Notes under the pieces: model-generated | Database searches by the model: none | What the model saw: only the letters and a program-made list of their open reading frames with translations | What the model was told of the DNA's origin: nothing | Made by a program: the position numbers and the translations under genes | Shown here: positions 24,958 through 33,599 of the stretch, piece after piece | How the letters are laid out: every line of letters begins with the position of its first letter | Position numbering within the stretch: the stretch's first letter is position 1 | NCBI RefSeq assembly: GCF_003569045.1 | Contig: NZ_BFCB01000001.1 | Coordinates: 651,189 to 715,188, forward strand | Source of the DNA: Aggregatilinea lenta | GTDB lineage: Bacteria; Chloroflexota; Anaerolineae; Aggregatilineales; Aggregatilineaceae | Direction of reading: 5' to 3' | DNA: 64,000 nucleotides

Positions 24958-27447
24958 ATGAAGAGACAGCTCCGGGGCCTTAAACACCGCACGATCCAGC
25001 TCGACCTTGACCTGTACCGCGTCCGCGTGCCGATCAAAGACGTACCCGGCGCGTCGCTGGCGGTCGTGGATCTGTGGCCGGAGGCCGTCGAGCAGACGAT
25101 CATGTTCGTGCATGGATACGCGGGCTGCGCCGAGACGTGGGAGTATCAGGTTAACCACTTCGCACGCGACTACCGCGTTGTCGTGCCGGATCTGCGCGGT
25201 CACGGGCAGAGCGATGCCCCCTACACCGACTACACCATGGACGAGATGCTGCGCGATCTGCAAGCGGTCGTGGATCGGCTGCAACTGCCGGAAAAATTCG
25301 TGCTGGTCGGGCACTCGTTCGGCGGCTCGATCTGCGTCGAGTACGCGAACGCCTTCCCCGAACGCCTGGAGCGTCTGGTGCTGATCGCCACCGCAGGCGA
25401 GTATCCGCTGCCGCGCGCGGTGGCGTTCGCCTATCGCGTGCCAACTTTGTTCTATCGCGGGCTGTGGAAATACCGCTGGCGCTGGAACGCCGAGCTGCAC
25501 GTCATGCAGCGCATGATGCTGAACAACATGCGCAAGTGGCGCGGCTGGCCGCTGCTGCGCAGCGTGCGCACGCCGACGCTGATCATCCGGGGCGAGCGCG
25601 ATACGTACTTCCCGAACTTCGTCTACGACGACGTGGCGAAGCTGGTGCCCGGCGCGGAAGTCTACGACGTGGGCGGGGCCAAGCACAAGGTCCAGATCGA
25701 GCGGCACGAGGCGGTTAACCGGGTCATCGAGCGCTTCATCAAGGGTAAGCGCCGCTCGTCGTGGCGCGGCCCCACCACGCGCACGGCGCTGATCGAGGAA
25801 CGGCCCTGGCTGCTGAACTACCACCCGGAAACGCCGTACACCATCCCGATCCCGCGCCAGCCGCTGTATCGCTTCCTCGAAAGCGCAGCGAACGCCGTGC
25901 CCAAGACCAACGCGATCCTGTTCTATAACCGCGCGATCAAGTACCAGCAGCTCAACCGCCAGGTGAACCAGTTGGCGCACGCGCTGCGCGGGCTGGGGGT
26001 CCAGCCCGGCGACCGGGTGATGATCGTGCTGCCGAACGTGCCGCAGATGGTCGTCGCCTATTACGCCGTGCTCAAGGCGGGCGGTGTGGTCGTGCTGCCC
26101 TATCCCGACGCGGAGCCTGAGGCGCTGGCGGTGCAGGCAGGCGACACGGGCGCGAAGGTGTTGGTCACGCTGGCGAACTTCGGCGCGCTGATCGAGGTCA
26201 TGCGCGCGCAGGCCGCCATCGAGACGGTCGTGTTGGCGGACCTGAGCGGGCTGGTCGGGCCGCCGCTGTCCACCCGGCTCAACGCGCAGTGGGGCAGTCC
26301 TGTAGCAGCGGACGGCGAGGGGCTGCGCGCGATGGCCGACCTGATGCACGGCGCGCCGGACTATAACCCGGACATCGATGTGCCCGGCCACCATGCCGCC
26401 GTGGTCGCCTACACCGGCGGTGCGACCGGGACTCCGATCGGCGTGTGCCTGTCGCACACCAATCTGGTGGCCAACGCGCTGCAAACCCGGCACTGGATTC
26501 CGGGCCTGAACTATGGCCGCGAGTCGTGCCTGTCGGTGATGCCGCTGGCGCACAGCTACGGCATGACGTGCGGCATGAATATGCCCATCGCGCTCGGCTC
26601 GACTATGATTCTGCTGCCCGAATTCGACGTGGAGCAGGTGCTCGATTACGTGAAATCGTACCGCCCGACCGTGCTGCCCGGCACGCCGTCGATGTATCTG
26701 GAGATCAGCCACGCGCCGCGCTCTCGCGCCTATGGGTTGGCGGCGGTGAAGGCGTGCCTGAGCATGGGCGCGCCGCTGCCGGTCGAGGTGAAGGAAGAGT
26801 TCGAGAAGATCACGCGCGGGCAGTTGATCGAGTGCTATGGCCTGACCGAAGCCGGGCCCCTGACCCATGCCAATCCACTGTCCGCCACGCGTAAGGCCGG
26901 GTCGGTGGGCGTGCCCATCTCCAACACCCGCGCGCGCATCGTCGATCCCGCCACGGGCGCGGCGCTGCCCGCCGGGGAGGTCGGGGAACTGGCCGTGCAG
27001 GGGCCGCAGGTGATGATGGGCTACTGGAAGGCGGACGAGCCGACGCCAGCACAGACGACGCTGGAAGCGGACGGCTGGTTGCGTACCGGCGATGTTGGCG
27101 TGATGGACGTGGACGGCTATTTCCAGGTGGTCGGGCGCAAACAGGACGCGATCCGGGTGGACGGGCACGTGGTCTACCCGCGCGATGTGGAAGAAGTGCT
27201 GTACGAGAACGTGAAGGTGCAAGAGGCGGCGGTCGTCAGCGTCAGGAACGGTGACGGCGCGCCATCGCTGCAGGCCTTCGTGGTGCCCAAGCCGGACACC
27301 GACCTGACCACGGATGAGCTGCGCAACCTGTGCCGCCGCCGTCTGGACGCGTTCGCCGTGCCGGACGACATCGTTTTCCGGCCCAACCTGCCGCACTCGT
27401 CCATTGGCCGCGTGATCAAGCCGCAGCTGGTGGTTCATCACGATTAG
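24958..27447 (+). CDS. Alpha/beta-hydrolase fused to AMP-forming acyl-CoA synthetase-like domain
   Basis: This 829-residue protein has two domains. Residues about 45-265 are an alpha/beta-hydrolase: oxyanion FVHGYAG, nucleophile S120 in GHSFGGS, and a GERDTYFPN acid region. Residues about 300-829 are an ANL-superfamily synthetase: YTGGATGTPIG (485-495) in the phosphate loop, YGLTEAGP, WLRTGDVG, GRKQDAIRVDGHVVYPRDVE and a C-terminal K821 in GRVIKP. The loop usually ends PKG; here Lys is Ile. The likely job is hydrolysing and activating fatty acids. The patatin gene downstream fits lipid turnover. Ser nucleophile argues against an OleB-type domain. I start at ATG 24958; ATG 24871 is weaker. Confidence 0.88.
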   Translation: MKRQLRGLKHRTIQLDLDLYRVRVPIKDVPGASLAVVDLWPEAVEQTIMFVHGYAGCAETWEYQVNHFARDYRVVVPDLRGHGQSDAPYTDYTMDEMLRDLQAVVDRLQLPEKFVLVGHSFGGSICVEYANAFPERLERLVLIATAGEYPLPRAVAFAYRVPTLFYRGLWKYRWRWNAELHVMQRMMLNNMRKWRGWPLLRSVRTPTLIIRGERDTYFPNFVYDDVAKLVPGAEVYDVGGAKHKVQIERHEAVNRVIERFIKGKRRSSWRGPTTRTALIEERPWLLNYHPETPYTIPIPRQPLYRFLESAANAVPKTNAILFYNRAIKYQQLNRQVNQLAHALRGLGVQPGDRVMIVLPNVPQMVVAYYAVLKAGGVVVLPYPDAEPEALAVQAGDTGAKVLVTLANFGALIEVMRAQAAIETVVLADLSGLVGPPLSTRLNAQWGSPVAADGEGLRAMADLMHGAPDYNPDIDVPGHHAAVVAYTGGATGTPIGVCLSHTNLVANALQTRHWIPGLNYGRESCLSVMPLAHSYGMTCGMNMPIALGSTMILLPEFDVEQVLDYVKSYRPTVLPGTPSMYLEISHAPRSRAYGLAAVKACLSMGAPLPVEVKEEFEKITRGQLIECYGLTEAGPLTHANPLSATRKAGSVGVPISNTRARIVDPATGAALPAGEVGELAVQGPQVMMGYWKADEPTPAQTTLEADGWLRTGDVGVMDVDGYFQVVGRKQDAIRVDGHVVYPRDVEEVLYENVKVQEAAVVSVRNGDGAPSLQAFVVPKPDTDLTTDELRNLCRRRLDAFAVPDDIVFRPNLPHSSIGRVIKPQLVVHHD

Positions 27448-27605
27448 GGGCCAGGGGTGGGGTTGCAGCGCAGCCGCTTGACCGTAACGCCTGACGGGTA
27501 AATTTCGTAGATATCTTGGTAGACATAAAAGAGTGAGCTTTTGCGTTTGGTCGTTAGCGGACTGCTAACTGCCAGACGCAGAAGGCTTGACGCAGGAGTG
27601 ACTGT

Positions 27606-28463
27606 ATGTGCGCGAAGATCGCACTGGTATTGGGTGGCGGCGGCAGCCGTGGCATGTCGCACCTCGGCGTGCTGGAAGTGCTCGACCGCGAGGGCATCCA
27701 TGTGGACCTGATCGTGGGTACAAGCATGGGAGCCATCGTCGGAACGCTGTACGCGCTCGGTTACGAACCGGCGTTCCTGGCGGAGCGCTTCGGGCAGCTT
27801 CAGTTGAATACCCTGTTGGGCGTGAATTTATTCAGCGCCCGCGCCCGCCAGCGGACCGTCGCGGCGTGGCTTGAGGAACCGCTGGCAGGCAAGACCTTCG
27901 CCGATCTGAAAATACCGTTGGTGGTGACGGCGGTGGACATGGTGCACGGGCGCGAGGTCGAGCTGGACGAGGGTCCGCTGATCCCGGCGCTGCTGGCGTC
28001 CAGCGCGATGCCCGCCGTCTTCCCGCCCGTCGAGCACGACGACATGCATCTGGCCGACGGCGGTGTGATCGACAGCCTGGCGACGCACGTCGCCGCCGAA
28101 CGCGGCGCGGACAAGATCATCGCGGTTGATATCCAGCCGCCGCTGAGCGAGGAACGCATCTGGGGCGACCCGTTATACGACATCATCGGCTTCGGGATGC
28201 CGTTTGGGCTGTTTACCAGCGGTCCCGGCGGCTCGCCGAGTATGCTGGCGTCGATCTGGCGCTCGTCTCGGATCATGACATGGCACCTGCACCAGTCGCG
28301 GCTGGACGCGCATCCGCCGGATGTGCTGATGACGCCGGAGGTCGGGGGCTACGGCTCGCTCGACTTCAAGGATACGGAAGGGCCGCGTCAGGCCGGGATC
28401 GCAGAGGCAGAGCGGCACATCGAGGCGCTGCGGGCGCTCGCCTCCGCGCGTGAGGGCGAGTGA
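27606..28463 (+). CDS. Patatin-like phospholipase
   Basis: This 285-residue protein has the patatin catalytic set: oxyanion GGGGSRG (10-16), nucleophile S40 in GTSMG and the dyad Asp in HLADGGVID. It should hydrolyse acyl esters of phospholipids or related lipids. No signal peptide is visible, but the hydrophobic IIGFGMPFGLF segment may contact membranes. ATG at 27606 is preceded by GCAGGAGTGACTGT. Its position 158 bases after the hydrolase/acyl-CoA synthetase-like fusion gene suggests, but does not prove, that released fatty acids are recycled by that protein. Confidence 0.93.
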   Translation: MCAKIALVLGGGGSRGMSHLGVLEVLDREGIHVDLIVGTSMGAIVGTLYALGYEPAFLAERFGQLQLNTLLGVNLFSARARQRTVAAWLEEPLAGKTFADLKIPLVVTAVDMVHGREVELDEGPLIPALLASSAMPAVFPPVEHDDMHLADGGVIDSLATHVAAERGADKIIAVDIQPPLSEERIWGDPLYDIIGFGMPFGLFTSGPGGSPSMLASIWRSSRIMTWHLHQSRLDAHPPDVLMTPEVGGYGSLDFKDTEGPRQAGIAEAERHIEALRALASAREGE

Positions 28464-28498
28464 GGGCGAGAGCCGCGTTGGCGTGATTCTCGTGAAGA

Positions 28499-28600
28499 CC
28501 TCACTCCCGGCCTCTCTCCAGTTTGGGCTGGAGAGGGGAGACAAGCAAAATCTAGCGTGATCCGTAGCGGTGGCGCTTGCTCTGTCCTGTTTTTCCCCCT
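28499..28600 (+). repeat. Repeat A, copy 3 (right module degraded)
   Basis: CCTCACTCCCGGCCTCTCTC, then CCAGTTTGGGCTGGAGAGG and GGAGACAAGCAAAATCTAGC match copy 1. The right module survives only as TTTTTCCCCCTGCCACCGTG. It lies between the convergent patatin and nucleotidyltransferase-like genes. Confidence 0.7.
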
Positions 28601-28619
28601 GCCACCGTGAGAAGCACGC

Positions 28620-29501
28620 TTACGGCGGCGGTAGTACCTCCCCACCCGCACCGAGCAGCCCCTGCCCGATGAGCATCACTTCCAGGCTGTCCACCAGCGC
28701 ATCGACGCGCGCCAGAATCGGCTGGTGATTCCACGGCGCGCCGACTGCCTCGACCAGCTCGTCCACCAGTACCGGCAGGTGATGCGGCAGCGCGGGGCAC
28801 AGCCGGATCGCCCGGTCCAGCAGGCGCTTTTCGCCGGGATGCGGCACGCGGTTGGCCGCGAAGATCACGTCGAAGGCGCTGGCGAGCAGCGCGGCGGTGC
28901 GGTGGTTGAGGCTCACACGGTCCTGGCGGGCAAGCGCGCTCTCGATCTGGTGGCGGAACGACGACCGCACCTGCCGCAGCAGCGGGAAATTGTTGGCGAT
29001 GATCGCGCGGCGCAGCGCTTCCGGGTAGGGCTGGCGGGCCTTATCTTGCAGGCGGGCATACCAACCGGACGGGTCGATCAGCGGCTCGGAATGCAAAATC
29101 GTGTACCAGAAGCAGGTCGTGTAGCCGACCCAGGCCTCGTGCCGGTCCAGCACGCGCGCAAGCTGTTCCTCGATCCATGCGGCTTCCCAGTAAATCAGGT
29201 CCACGGGCTGACCGCCCTCGCGCAGCGCCCACTCGTCGCCCGGCCCCCAGAAGGGGTTGCCGACCTCCACACGCCCATACTCCGGTCCGGCGAACCGCTC
29301 GGCCAGCGCGCGGCGATCCGCCACCGGAACGGGCGCGGTCGAGATCACGTACAGATCCCAGTCGGAGTGCGCGTCCGCGCCGCCCGTGATTGCCGATCCG
29401 CCCCGTGCCACGGCAATCACGTGGGGCAGCGCGGCCAGCGCCTCCGCGAGCGCTTGCAACCGGGGATTGGGCACCTGCATGGATGGCGAAAGGTCGGGCA
29501 T
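28620..29501 (-). CDS. Nucleotidyltransferase-fold protein (DUF4037-like)
   Basis: This 293-residue protein has the pol-beta nucleotidyltransferase signature: RGGSAITGG (G34-S36) followed by HSDWDLYV (D47, D49). The C-terminal half is helical (EALRRAIIANNFPLLRQV, HRTAALLASAFDVIFAANR), the pattern seen in DUF4037 and aminoglycoside-nucleotidyltransferase-like proteins. The substrate is unknown. It is the last gene of the leftward polysaccharide cluster, 9 bases after the methyltransferase, and may act on a small molecule or be an unrelated passenger. Confidence 0.8.
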   Translation of the reverse strand: MPDLSPSMQVPNPRLQALAEALAALPHVIAVARGGSAITGGADAHSDWDLYVISTAPVPVADRRALAERFAGPEYGRVEVGNPFWGPGDEWALREGGQPVDLIYWEAAWIEEQLARVLDRHEAWVGYTTCFWYTILHSEPLIDPSGWYARLQDKARQPYPEALRRAIIANNFPLLRQVRSSFRHQIESALARQDRVSLNHRTAALLASAFDVIFAANRVPHPGEKRLLDRAIRLCPALPHHLPVLVDELVEAVGAPWNHQPILARVDALVDSLEVMLIGQGLLGAGGEVLPPP

Positions 29502-29510
29502 GGGAGCCTC

Positions 29511-30266
29511 CTAGAGCGGTTTGCGACCAATGACGATCATGCTCGCGCCATTGGGCAGGCGGCGCAGCAGCCGCCAGTCCAGCAGCGCGACGCGGTAGGC
29601 GAGGCGTTTGGAACGCGGGCGGATCAGGTCGTGCGCGATGGTCGTGAAGCCGTGCGTGCGGAAGCGCGAGCGCGTGACCTCCAGCCCGGCGTCCGCGAAC
29701 AGATCCGCGACGTGGCGCGTGTTCAGGCGGCGCAAATGGCCCGGCTCGTCTCGCCGAAAGCGCCCGTAGCCGTCGGCGGAAGGCTGGAACCCGCCGCTGA
29801 GCGCCATCAGAATCCATTCGAGCGAAAACCGGTTGGCGCACGGCGTGGTAAACAGGATCTGGCCGCCGGGCTTCAGCACGCGCGCCCACTCGTCGATCGT
29901 GGCGCGGGCATCCTGCACGTGCTCCAGCGTCTCGATCGAGAAGATCAGGTCGATCGCGTCATTCGCCAGGGGCAGTGCCTCGCCCATGCCGACTGTGTAG
30001 CGCTCGTCGGGGAACTGCGCGCGCGCCTTCTGCACGCCGACGAACGAAATATCCACGCCGAGTAAACGTGCCGCCGGAAACGCTTCTTTCAGAAACGGAA
30101 AATAGCGCCCCTGCCCGCACGCGAAGTCCATGATCAGCCCCGGCGGGGTCGGCCACAGCGTCCGGTCGGCCAGCACCTCGCGCACGGCGACCAGCCGCGC
30201 CGCTTCGTACAGGTCGGTGAAGCCTTCCATATACCCGGTCGCGTAGCGCGCGTTGTAGTCGATCAT
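29511..30266 (-). CDS. SAM-dependent methyltransferase (class I)
   Basis: This 251-residue protein carries the SAM-binding motif LIMDFACGQGRYFPFL, then the acidic LLGVDISFVGV strand, IDLIFSIETLEHVQDAR and WARVLKPGGQILFTTP, the ubiE-like class I methyltransferase pattern. In a polysaccharide cluster it probably methylates a sugar or a lipid-linked intermediate. Its ATG overlaps the stop of the upstream glycosyltransferase by four bases. Confidence 0.9.
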   Translation of the reverse strand: MIDYNARYATGYMEGFTDLYEAARLVAVREVLADRTLWPTPPGLIMDFACGQGRYFPFLKEAFPAARLLGVDISFVGVQKARAQFPDERYTVGMGEALPLANDAIDLIFSIETLEHVQDARATIDEWARVLKPGGQILFTTPCANRFSLEWILMALSGGFQPSADGYGRFRRDEPGHLRRLNTRHVADLFADAGLEVTRSRFRTHGFTTIAHDLIRPRSKRLAYRVALLDWRLLRRLPNGASMIVIGRKPL

Positions 30267-31408
30267 TTGCGATCCTTCCAGGCGGCCAGCACCGAGTCGA
30301 TTACGCCGGTTTCCTGCTCGGCGATCTTATCCAGCGCGAGATGATCGAGCACGTACTGGCGCGCGCCCCGGCCCATACGCTCGCGCAGCGCCACGTCGCC
30401 CAGCACGTCCAGCAGCGCGGCGCGGATCGCTTCCGGTTCGGTCCCGCACAAATAGCCCGTCTCGCGGTGGCGGATCAGATCACGAATGCCCGGCGAATCG
30501 GCCCCCAGGACCGGTGTCCCGCACGACATCGCCTCCAACAGCGACTTGGGATGCCCCTCGGAGAACGACAGCAGCACGAACAGGTCGGCCTCGTTCATCC
30601 AGCCGGGAAGCTGCTCGTTGGGCACGTTCTCGACGAAGTTCACCGTCAGCGCGTACGACTCGGCCAGCGCTTTTAACTCGTCGGCCTGCACACCGCGCCC
30701 GATCAATGTGAGTTCCACATCCAGCCCGCGCGCCGCTTCGAACAGGCCAGGCAGGTTCTTTTCGGCCTGCAGGCGGCCCACATACAGGATCTTGCGGTAG
30801 CCGCTGTAGCTCGTACGCGTCGGTGCGAAGACGTCGGTCAGCATGTAGTTGGGGATGATCGTCACGCGTCCGGCGGGCACGCCGAAGACATTCACGGTGT
30901 GATCGCGCATGCGCTCCGTGGTGACGACGACGTGCTGTGCGCGCTGGAACACGTCGCGTTCCGTGCCGATCAGCGCGTCCTGGTCGTAGGGCGCGGCGAC
31001 GTCGGGCGGCACGTTCGCCAGGAACAACGCCCACATGAAGCCCGCCCGCGCGATCAGCGGCTTGCGCCACAACCGGGCGGCGCGCAGGGCGGCATCGGCC
31101 CCGTAGCTCTGGTTGGTCTTGAACACATCGGCGCGGATCAGGGCGGGCGCGTGCAGCAGCGGTAGAAGGCGGCGGTAGCGGTCCAGCGGCAGGCCCCAGC
31201 GGTTGCAGCGGATGGTGATGCCGGGGATGCGCGGGGCATAGTCCCGGTCGCTGGCGTCGCCGTAGGTGATGAACGTGATCTTGTAGCCGCGCGCTTGCAA
31301 GCGGCGGTACAGCGCGACCTCGCGCTCGAACGTCCCGGTTTCGTCCCAGGTGCGCAGCGAAACGCCGTGCGTGAAGAACAGGACGAGGTGCGGGCTGTGG
31401 GCGCTCAT
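30263..31408 (-). CDS. Glycosyltransferase family 4
   Basis: This 381-residue GT-B enzyme has the family 4 elements ILYVGRLQAEKNLPGLFEAA (donor domain start), VPNEQLPGWMNEADLFVLLS and the SFSEGHPKSLLEAMSCGTPV EX7E-type motif binding the sugar nucleotide, followed by GIRDLIRHRETGYL. It is cytoplasmic and adds a sugar to a growing chain. I start at ATG 31408 (MSAHSPHLVLFFTHG), overlapping the upstream TGA by four bases, rather than a longer frame to 31474 that lies in the previous gene. Confidence 0.93.
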   Translation of the reverse strand: MSAHSPHLVLFFTHGVSLRTWDETGTFEREVALYRRLQARGYKITFITYGDASDRDYAPRIPGITIRCNRWGLPLDRYRRLLPLLHAPALIRADVFKTNQSYGADAALRAARLWRKPLIARAGFMWALFLANVPPDVAAPYDQDALIGTERDVFQRAQHVVVTTERMRDHTVNVFGVPAGRVTIIPNYMLTDVFAPTRTSYSGYRKILYVGRLQAEKNLPGLFEAARGLDVELTLIGRGVQADELKALAESYALTVNFVENVPNEQLPGWMNEADLFVLLSFSEGHPKSLLEAMSCGTPVLGADSPGIRDLIRHRETGYLCGTEPEAIRAALLDVLGDVALRERMGRGARQYVLDHLALDKIAEQETGVIDSVLAAWKDRK

Positions 31409-32472
31409 GCGCCGGTCCTTTCCAGCAGCGGACGGTAAAGCTCGTCCGCGTAGCGGCGCGCGATGACCGGCCACGCGTACTGCCGCACGTCGTCGAGCGC
31501 CTGTGTCTGGCAGTGTGCCCGCAGATCCGCGTCGTCCAGCAGCGCGGCGGCTCCCTCGGCCAGCCCGGCAGCGTCTTCGACCTCGGCCAGCAGGCCGTTA
31601 TCGCCGTCCGCGATCAGGTCGGCGGGCATACCCATGCGCGTGCTGACCAGCGGCACGCCGGTCGCCCAGCTTTCAAGCAGCGCCTGCGGCCCGCCCTCCA
31701 CACGCGACGCGATCAGGTACAGGTCCAGCGCGTGATAGTACGCCACGATCTCGCGGTAATCGTCCAGGTGGTGGTGCGCGTAGGGAATGCCCAGCCGCGC
31801 CAGCCCGGCCCGGACGTATCCCCGCGCGGGGCCGGTCAGCAGCACGAACAGGTTCGGGACGTACGGCTTCAACTGCGCCAGCGTTTCCAGGAACACGTCC
31901 GGCCCTTTGACCAGCTTCGGCTCGCTGCCTTCGCCCCAGCCGACGCCGTCCTTCTGGAACGAGCCGATACACACGGCGTCGTCCGGCACGCCCAGCGCAG
32001 CGCGACCTTCCTCGCGCGCTCCCGGTTCCGGCGGCACGAACAAATCCAGGTCCACGCCCAGCGGGATCTGCACCATCTTGTCGCCGGGCAGCCCGCCGTC
32101 GAGCGCGTGCTGGTGCGTGGCGCTGCACGACACGACGATTTTATCCAGGTGCGGCACGGCGGCGTGCATCTGCGCGAAGACGGGCGTCATCAGCGGATCG
32201 GCGGGGTCGCCGTGGAACCACGTCATGAACAGGTGATTGGACGGATGCAGGCGGTCATGCGGGCCGTTGAAATAGGTGTAGCGGTCGTGGAAGTGGATGA
32301 TCTGGCCCTTGAGATCCCAGGGCGCGGTGGTCAGAACCGACGGCACGCCCTGCGCGTCCAGTTCCGCCGCCAGATAGCGCGCGACCCAATCCAGCACCCA
32401 GCTCGCGCCGTCGCTGGCATGGTAGACCGCAGGCCGCGCCGGGCCGCGCCGGAACACGTCGCGCAGCTTCAT
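31405..32472 (-). CDS. Glycosyltransferase family 4
   Basis: This 355-residue GT-B enzyme has an N-terminal acceptor domain (YHASDGASWVLDWVARYL), PLGVDLDLFVPP, PDVFLETLAQLKPYV, then the LYLIASRVEGGPQALLESWA donor-binding motif and GMPADLIADGDNGLL. These are GT4 features. It is coupled to both neighbours through ATGA overlaps (31405-31408 and 32469-32472), indicating a single transcript and coordinated dosage. Confidence 0.92.
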   Translation of the reverse strand: MKLRDVFRRGPARPAVYHASDGASWVLDWVARYLAAELDAQGVPSVLTTAPWDLKGQIIHFHDRYTYFNGPHDRLHPSNHLFMTWFHGDPADPLMTPVFAQMHAAVPHLDKIVVSCSATHQHALDGGLPGDKMVQIPLGVDLDLFVPPEPGAREEGRAALGVPDDAVCIGSFQKDGVGWGEGSEPKLVKGPDVFLETLAQLKPYVPNLFVLLTGPARGYVRAGLARLGIPYAHHHLDDYREIVAYYHALDLYLIASRVEGGPQALLESWATGVPLVSTRMGMPADLIADGDNGLLAEVEDAAGLAEGAAALLDDADLRAHCQTQALDDVRQYAWPVIARRYADELYRPLLERTGA

Positions 32473-33599
32473 GGCCGGATCACACGCCAGCCGTCCGGGT
32501 TAGCGCCCAGCAGCTCAAAGATCATGGTCAGCGCCCACGTGAGCAGAATCGTGCCGTGAATGTCCGCCACTGGCTCACCGCGCGTGATCGTCACGCCATA
32601 GTAGACTGTCTGGCTGGCCCCGACGTTGTACGAGAAGCCGCCCTCCTGCGGGACGTAATGGCGCTCGATCATGTTCAGCAACTGCGTGCAGTAGGTGCGG
32701 ATGTCGTCGCGACGGTGCTCGGTCTGCTGCGCGCAGCGATACAACACGTAGACCGCATCCACGAGGTGGCAGCCTTCGGAGCGCGGCGGCTGCGCGAGGC
32801 AGGTGTCGATCAAGCGCTCCGGTTGGTGCACGGGTACTTCAAGCCAGTCCAGTGCGGTGAGCACCTTCATCGCGCCGTTGATCAGATTGCCATGATCCGG
32901 CGTCTCGCCCAGAAAATACGCGCCCGTTTCGGCGTCCAGTACTTCGTCCACGAATCCGCATGCCGTCGAGACCAGCGCGGTCACGTCGGCAGCGGGCAGC
33001 AGGCGCGGCGCTTCGGTGCGGAAGAAGACGGACAGGGTCGCTAACTGCGCCCCCGCGCCCCAGGGCTGTGCCCAGTCCAGCGCGGCGAGGTAGATCTGCA
33101 CGTCGTTGGGCTGCTGCGGGAAGGCATCGTAGGGATGGTGGGTTGGCACACCCACCTGCGCCAGCGTTGCGACTGCCTGCTTGGTCTCCGCGATCATCGT
33201 GCGGCGGAAGTGGTTCAGTTCCCAACTCGGATGGCGGCGCGCATGCAGGCGCTCGCGCCACGAGAGACGCGGCTCCTGGCGAACCAGCGTGTCTGCCACG
33301 ACCGGATCGACGAACGCGTTGCGCGCGGCCCAGTCCTTGAGCGGGTTGCCGTGTACCTGAAAGCTGAGCAGATAGGCGTTCCACGCGGCCCGATCCGCTT
33401 CCGGAAGTGTGTCCCAGAGGCCCAGCATATACACAATTTTGTGCGCGTAGCAGCTAAAGCCCAGCGTGACGCGCTCGCCTTCGGGCGTCAGCCCGGCAGT
33501 TGCCGGACGGTAGCGGCCCACCTGCTCCGGCACGCACAGCCGGTCCAGGTAGGCGCCGATATGCGGCGTAAGGTCGCGCGTCCAGGCGGGCAGCGTCAT
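32469..33599 (-). CDS. Uncharacterised helical (alpha-toroid-like) protein of the polysaccharide cluster
   Basis: This 376-residue protein has no sugar-nucleotide-binding or membrane signature. It is largely helical with repeated Trp/Phe-rich pairs (LSFQVHGNPLKDWAARN, YLAALDWAQPWGAGAQL, ALDWLEVPVHQPERLI, CHLVDAVYVLYRCAQ), which resembles six-hairpin glycosidase or prenyltransferase-type toroids. A role in trimming or modifying the glycan is possible but not shown. ATG at 33599 overlaps the upstream glycosyltransferase stop by four bases, so translation is tied to the cluster. Confidence 0.7.
   Translation of the reverse strand: MTLPAWTRDLTPHIGAYLDRLCVPEQVGRYRPATAGLTPEGERVTLGFSCYAHKIVYMLGLWDTLPEADRAAWNAYLLSFQVHGNPLKDWAARNAFVDPVVADTLVRQEPRLSWRERLHARRHPSWELNHFRRTMIAETKQAVATLAQVGVPTHHPYDAFPQQPNDVQIYLAALDWAQPWGAGAQLATLSVFFRTEAPRLLPAADVTALVSTACGFVDEVLDAETGAYFLGETPDHGNLINGAMKVLTALDWLEVPVHQPERLIDTCLAQPPRSEGCHLVDAVYVLYRCAQQTEHRRDDIRTYCTQLLNMIERHYVPQEGGFSYNVGASQTVYYGVTITRGEPVADIHGTILLTWALTMIFELLGANPDGWRVIRP

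Noticed and set aside
24874-27441. 855-residue minus-strand frame opposite the hydrolase/synthetase fusion
   Set aside because: Shadow of the sense gene, Arg/Gln/His-rich and motif-free.
24958-27447. Interpretation as an OleB-OleC olefin-synthesis fusion
   Set aside because: The domain order fits, but OleB uses an Asp nucleophile and here it is Ser in GHSFGG; no oleA or oleD gene is nearby.
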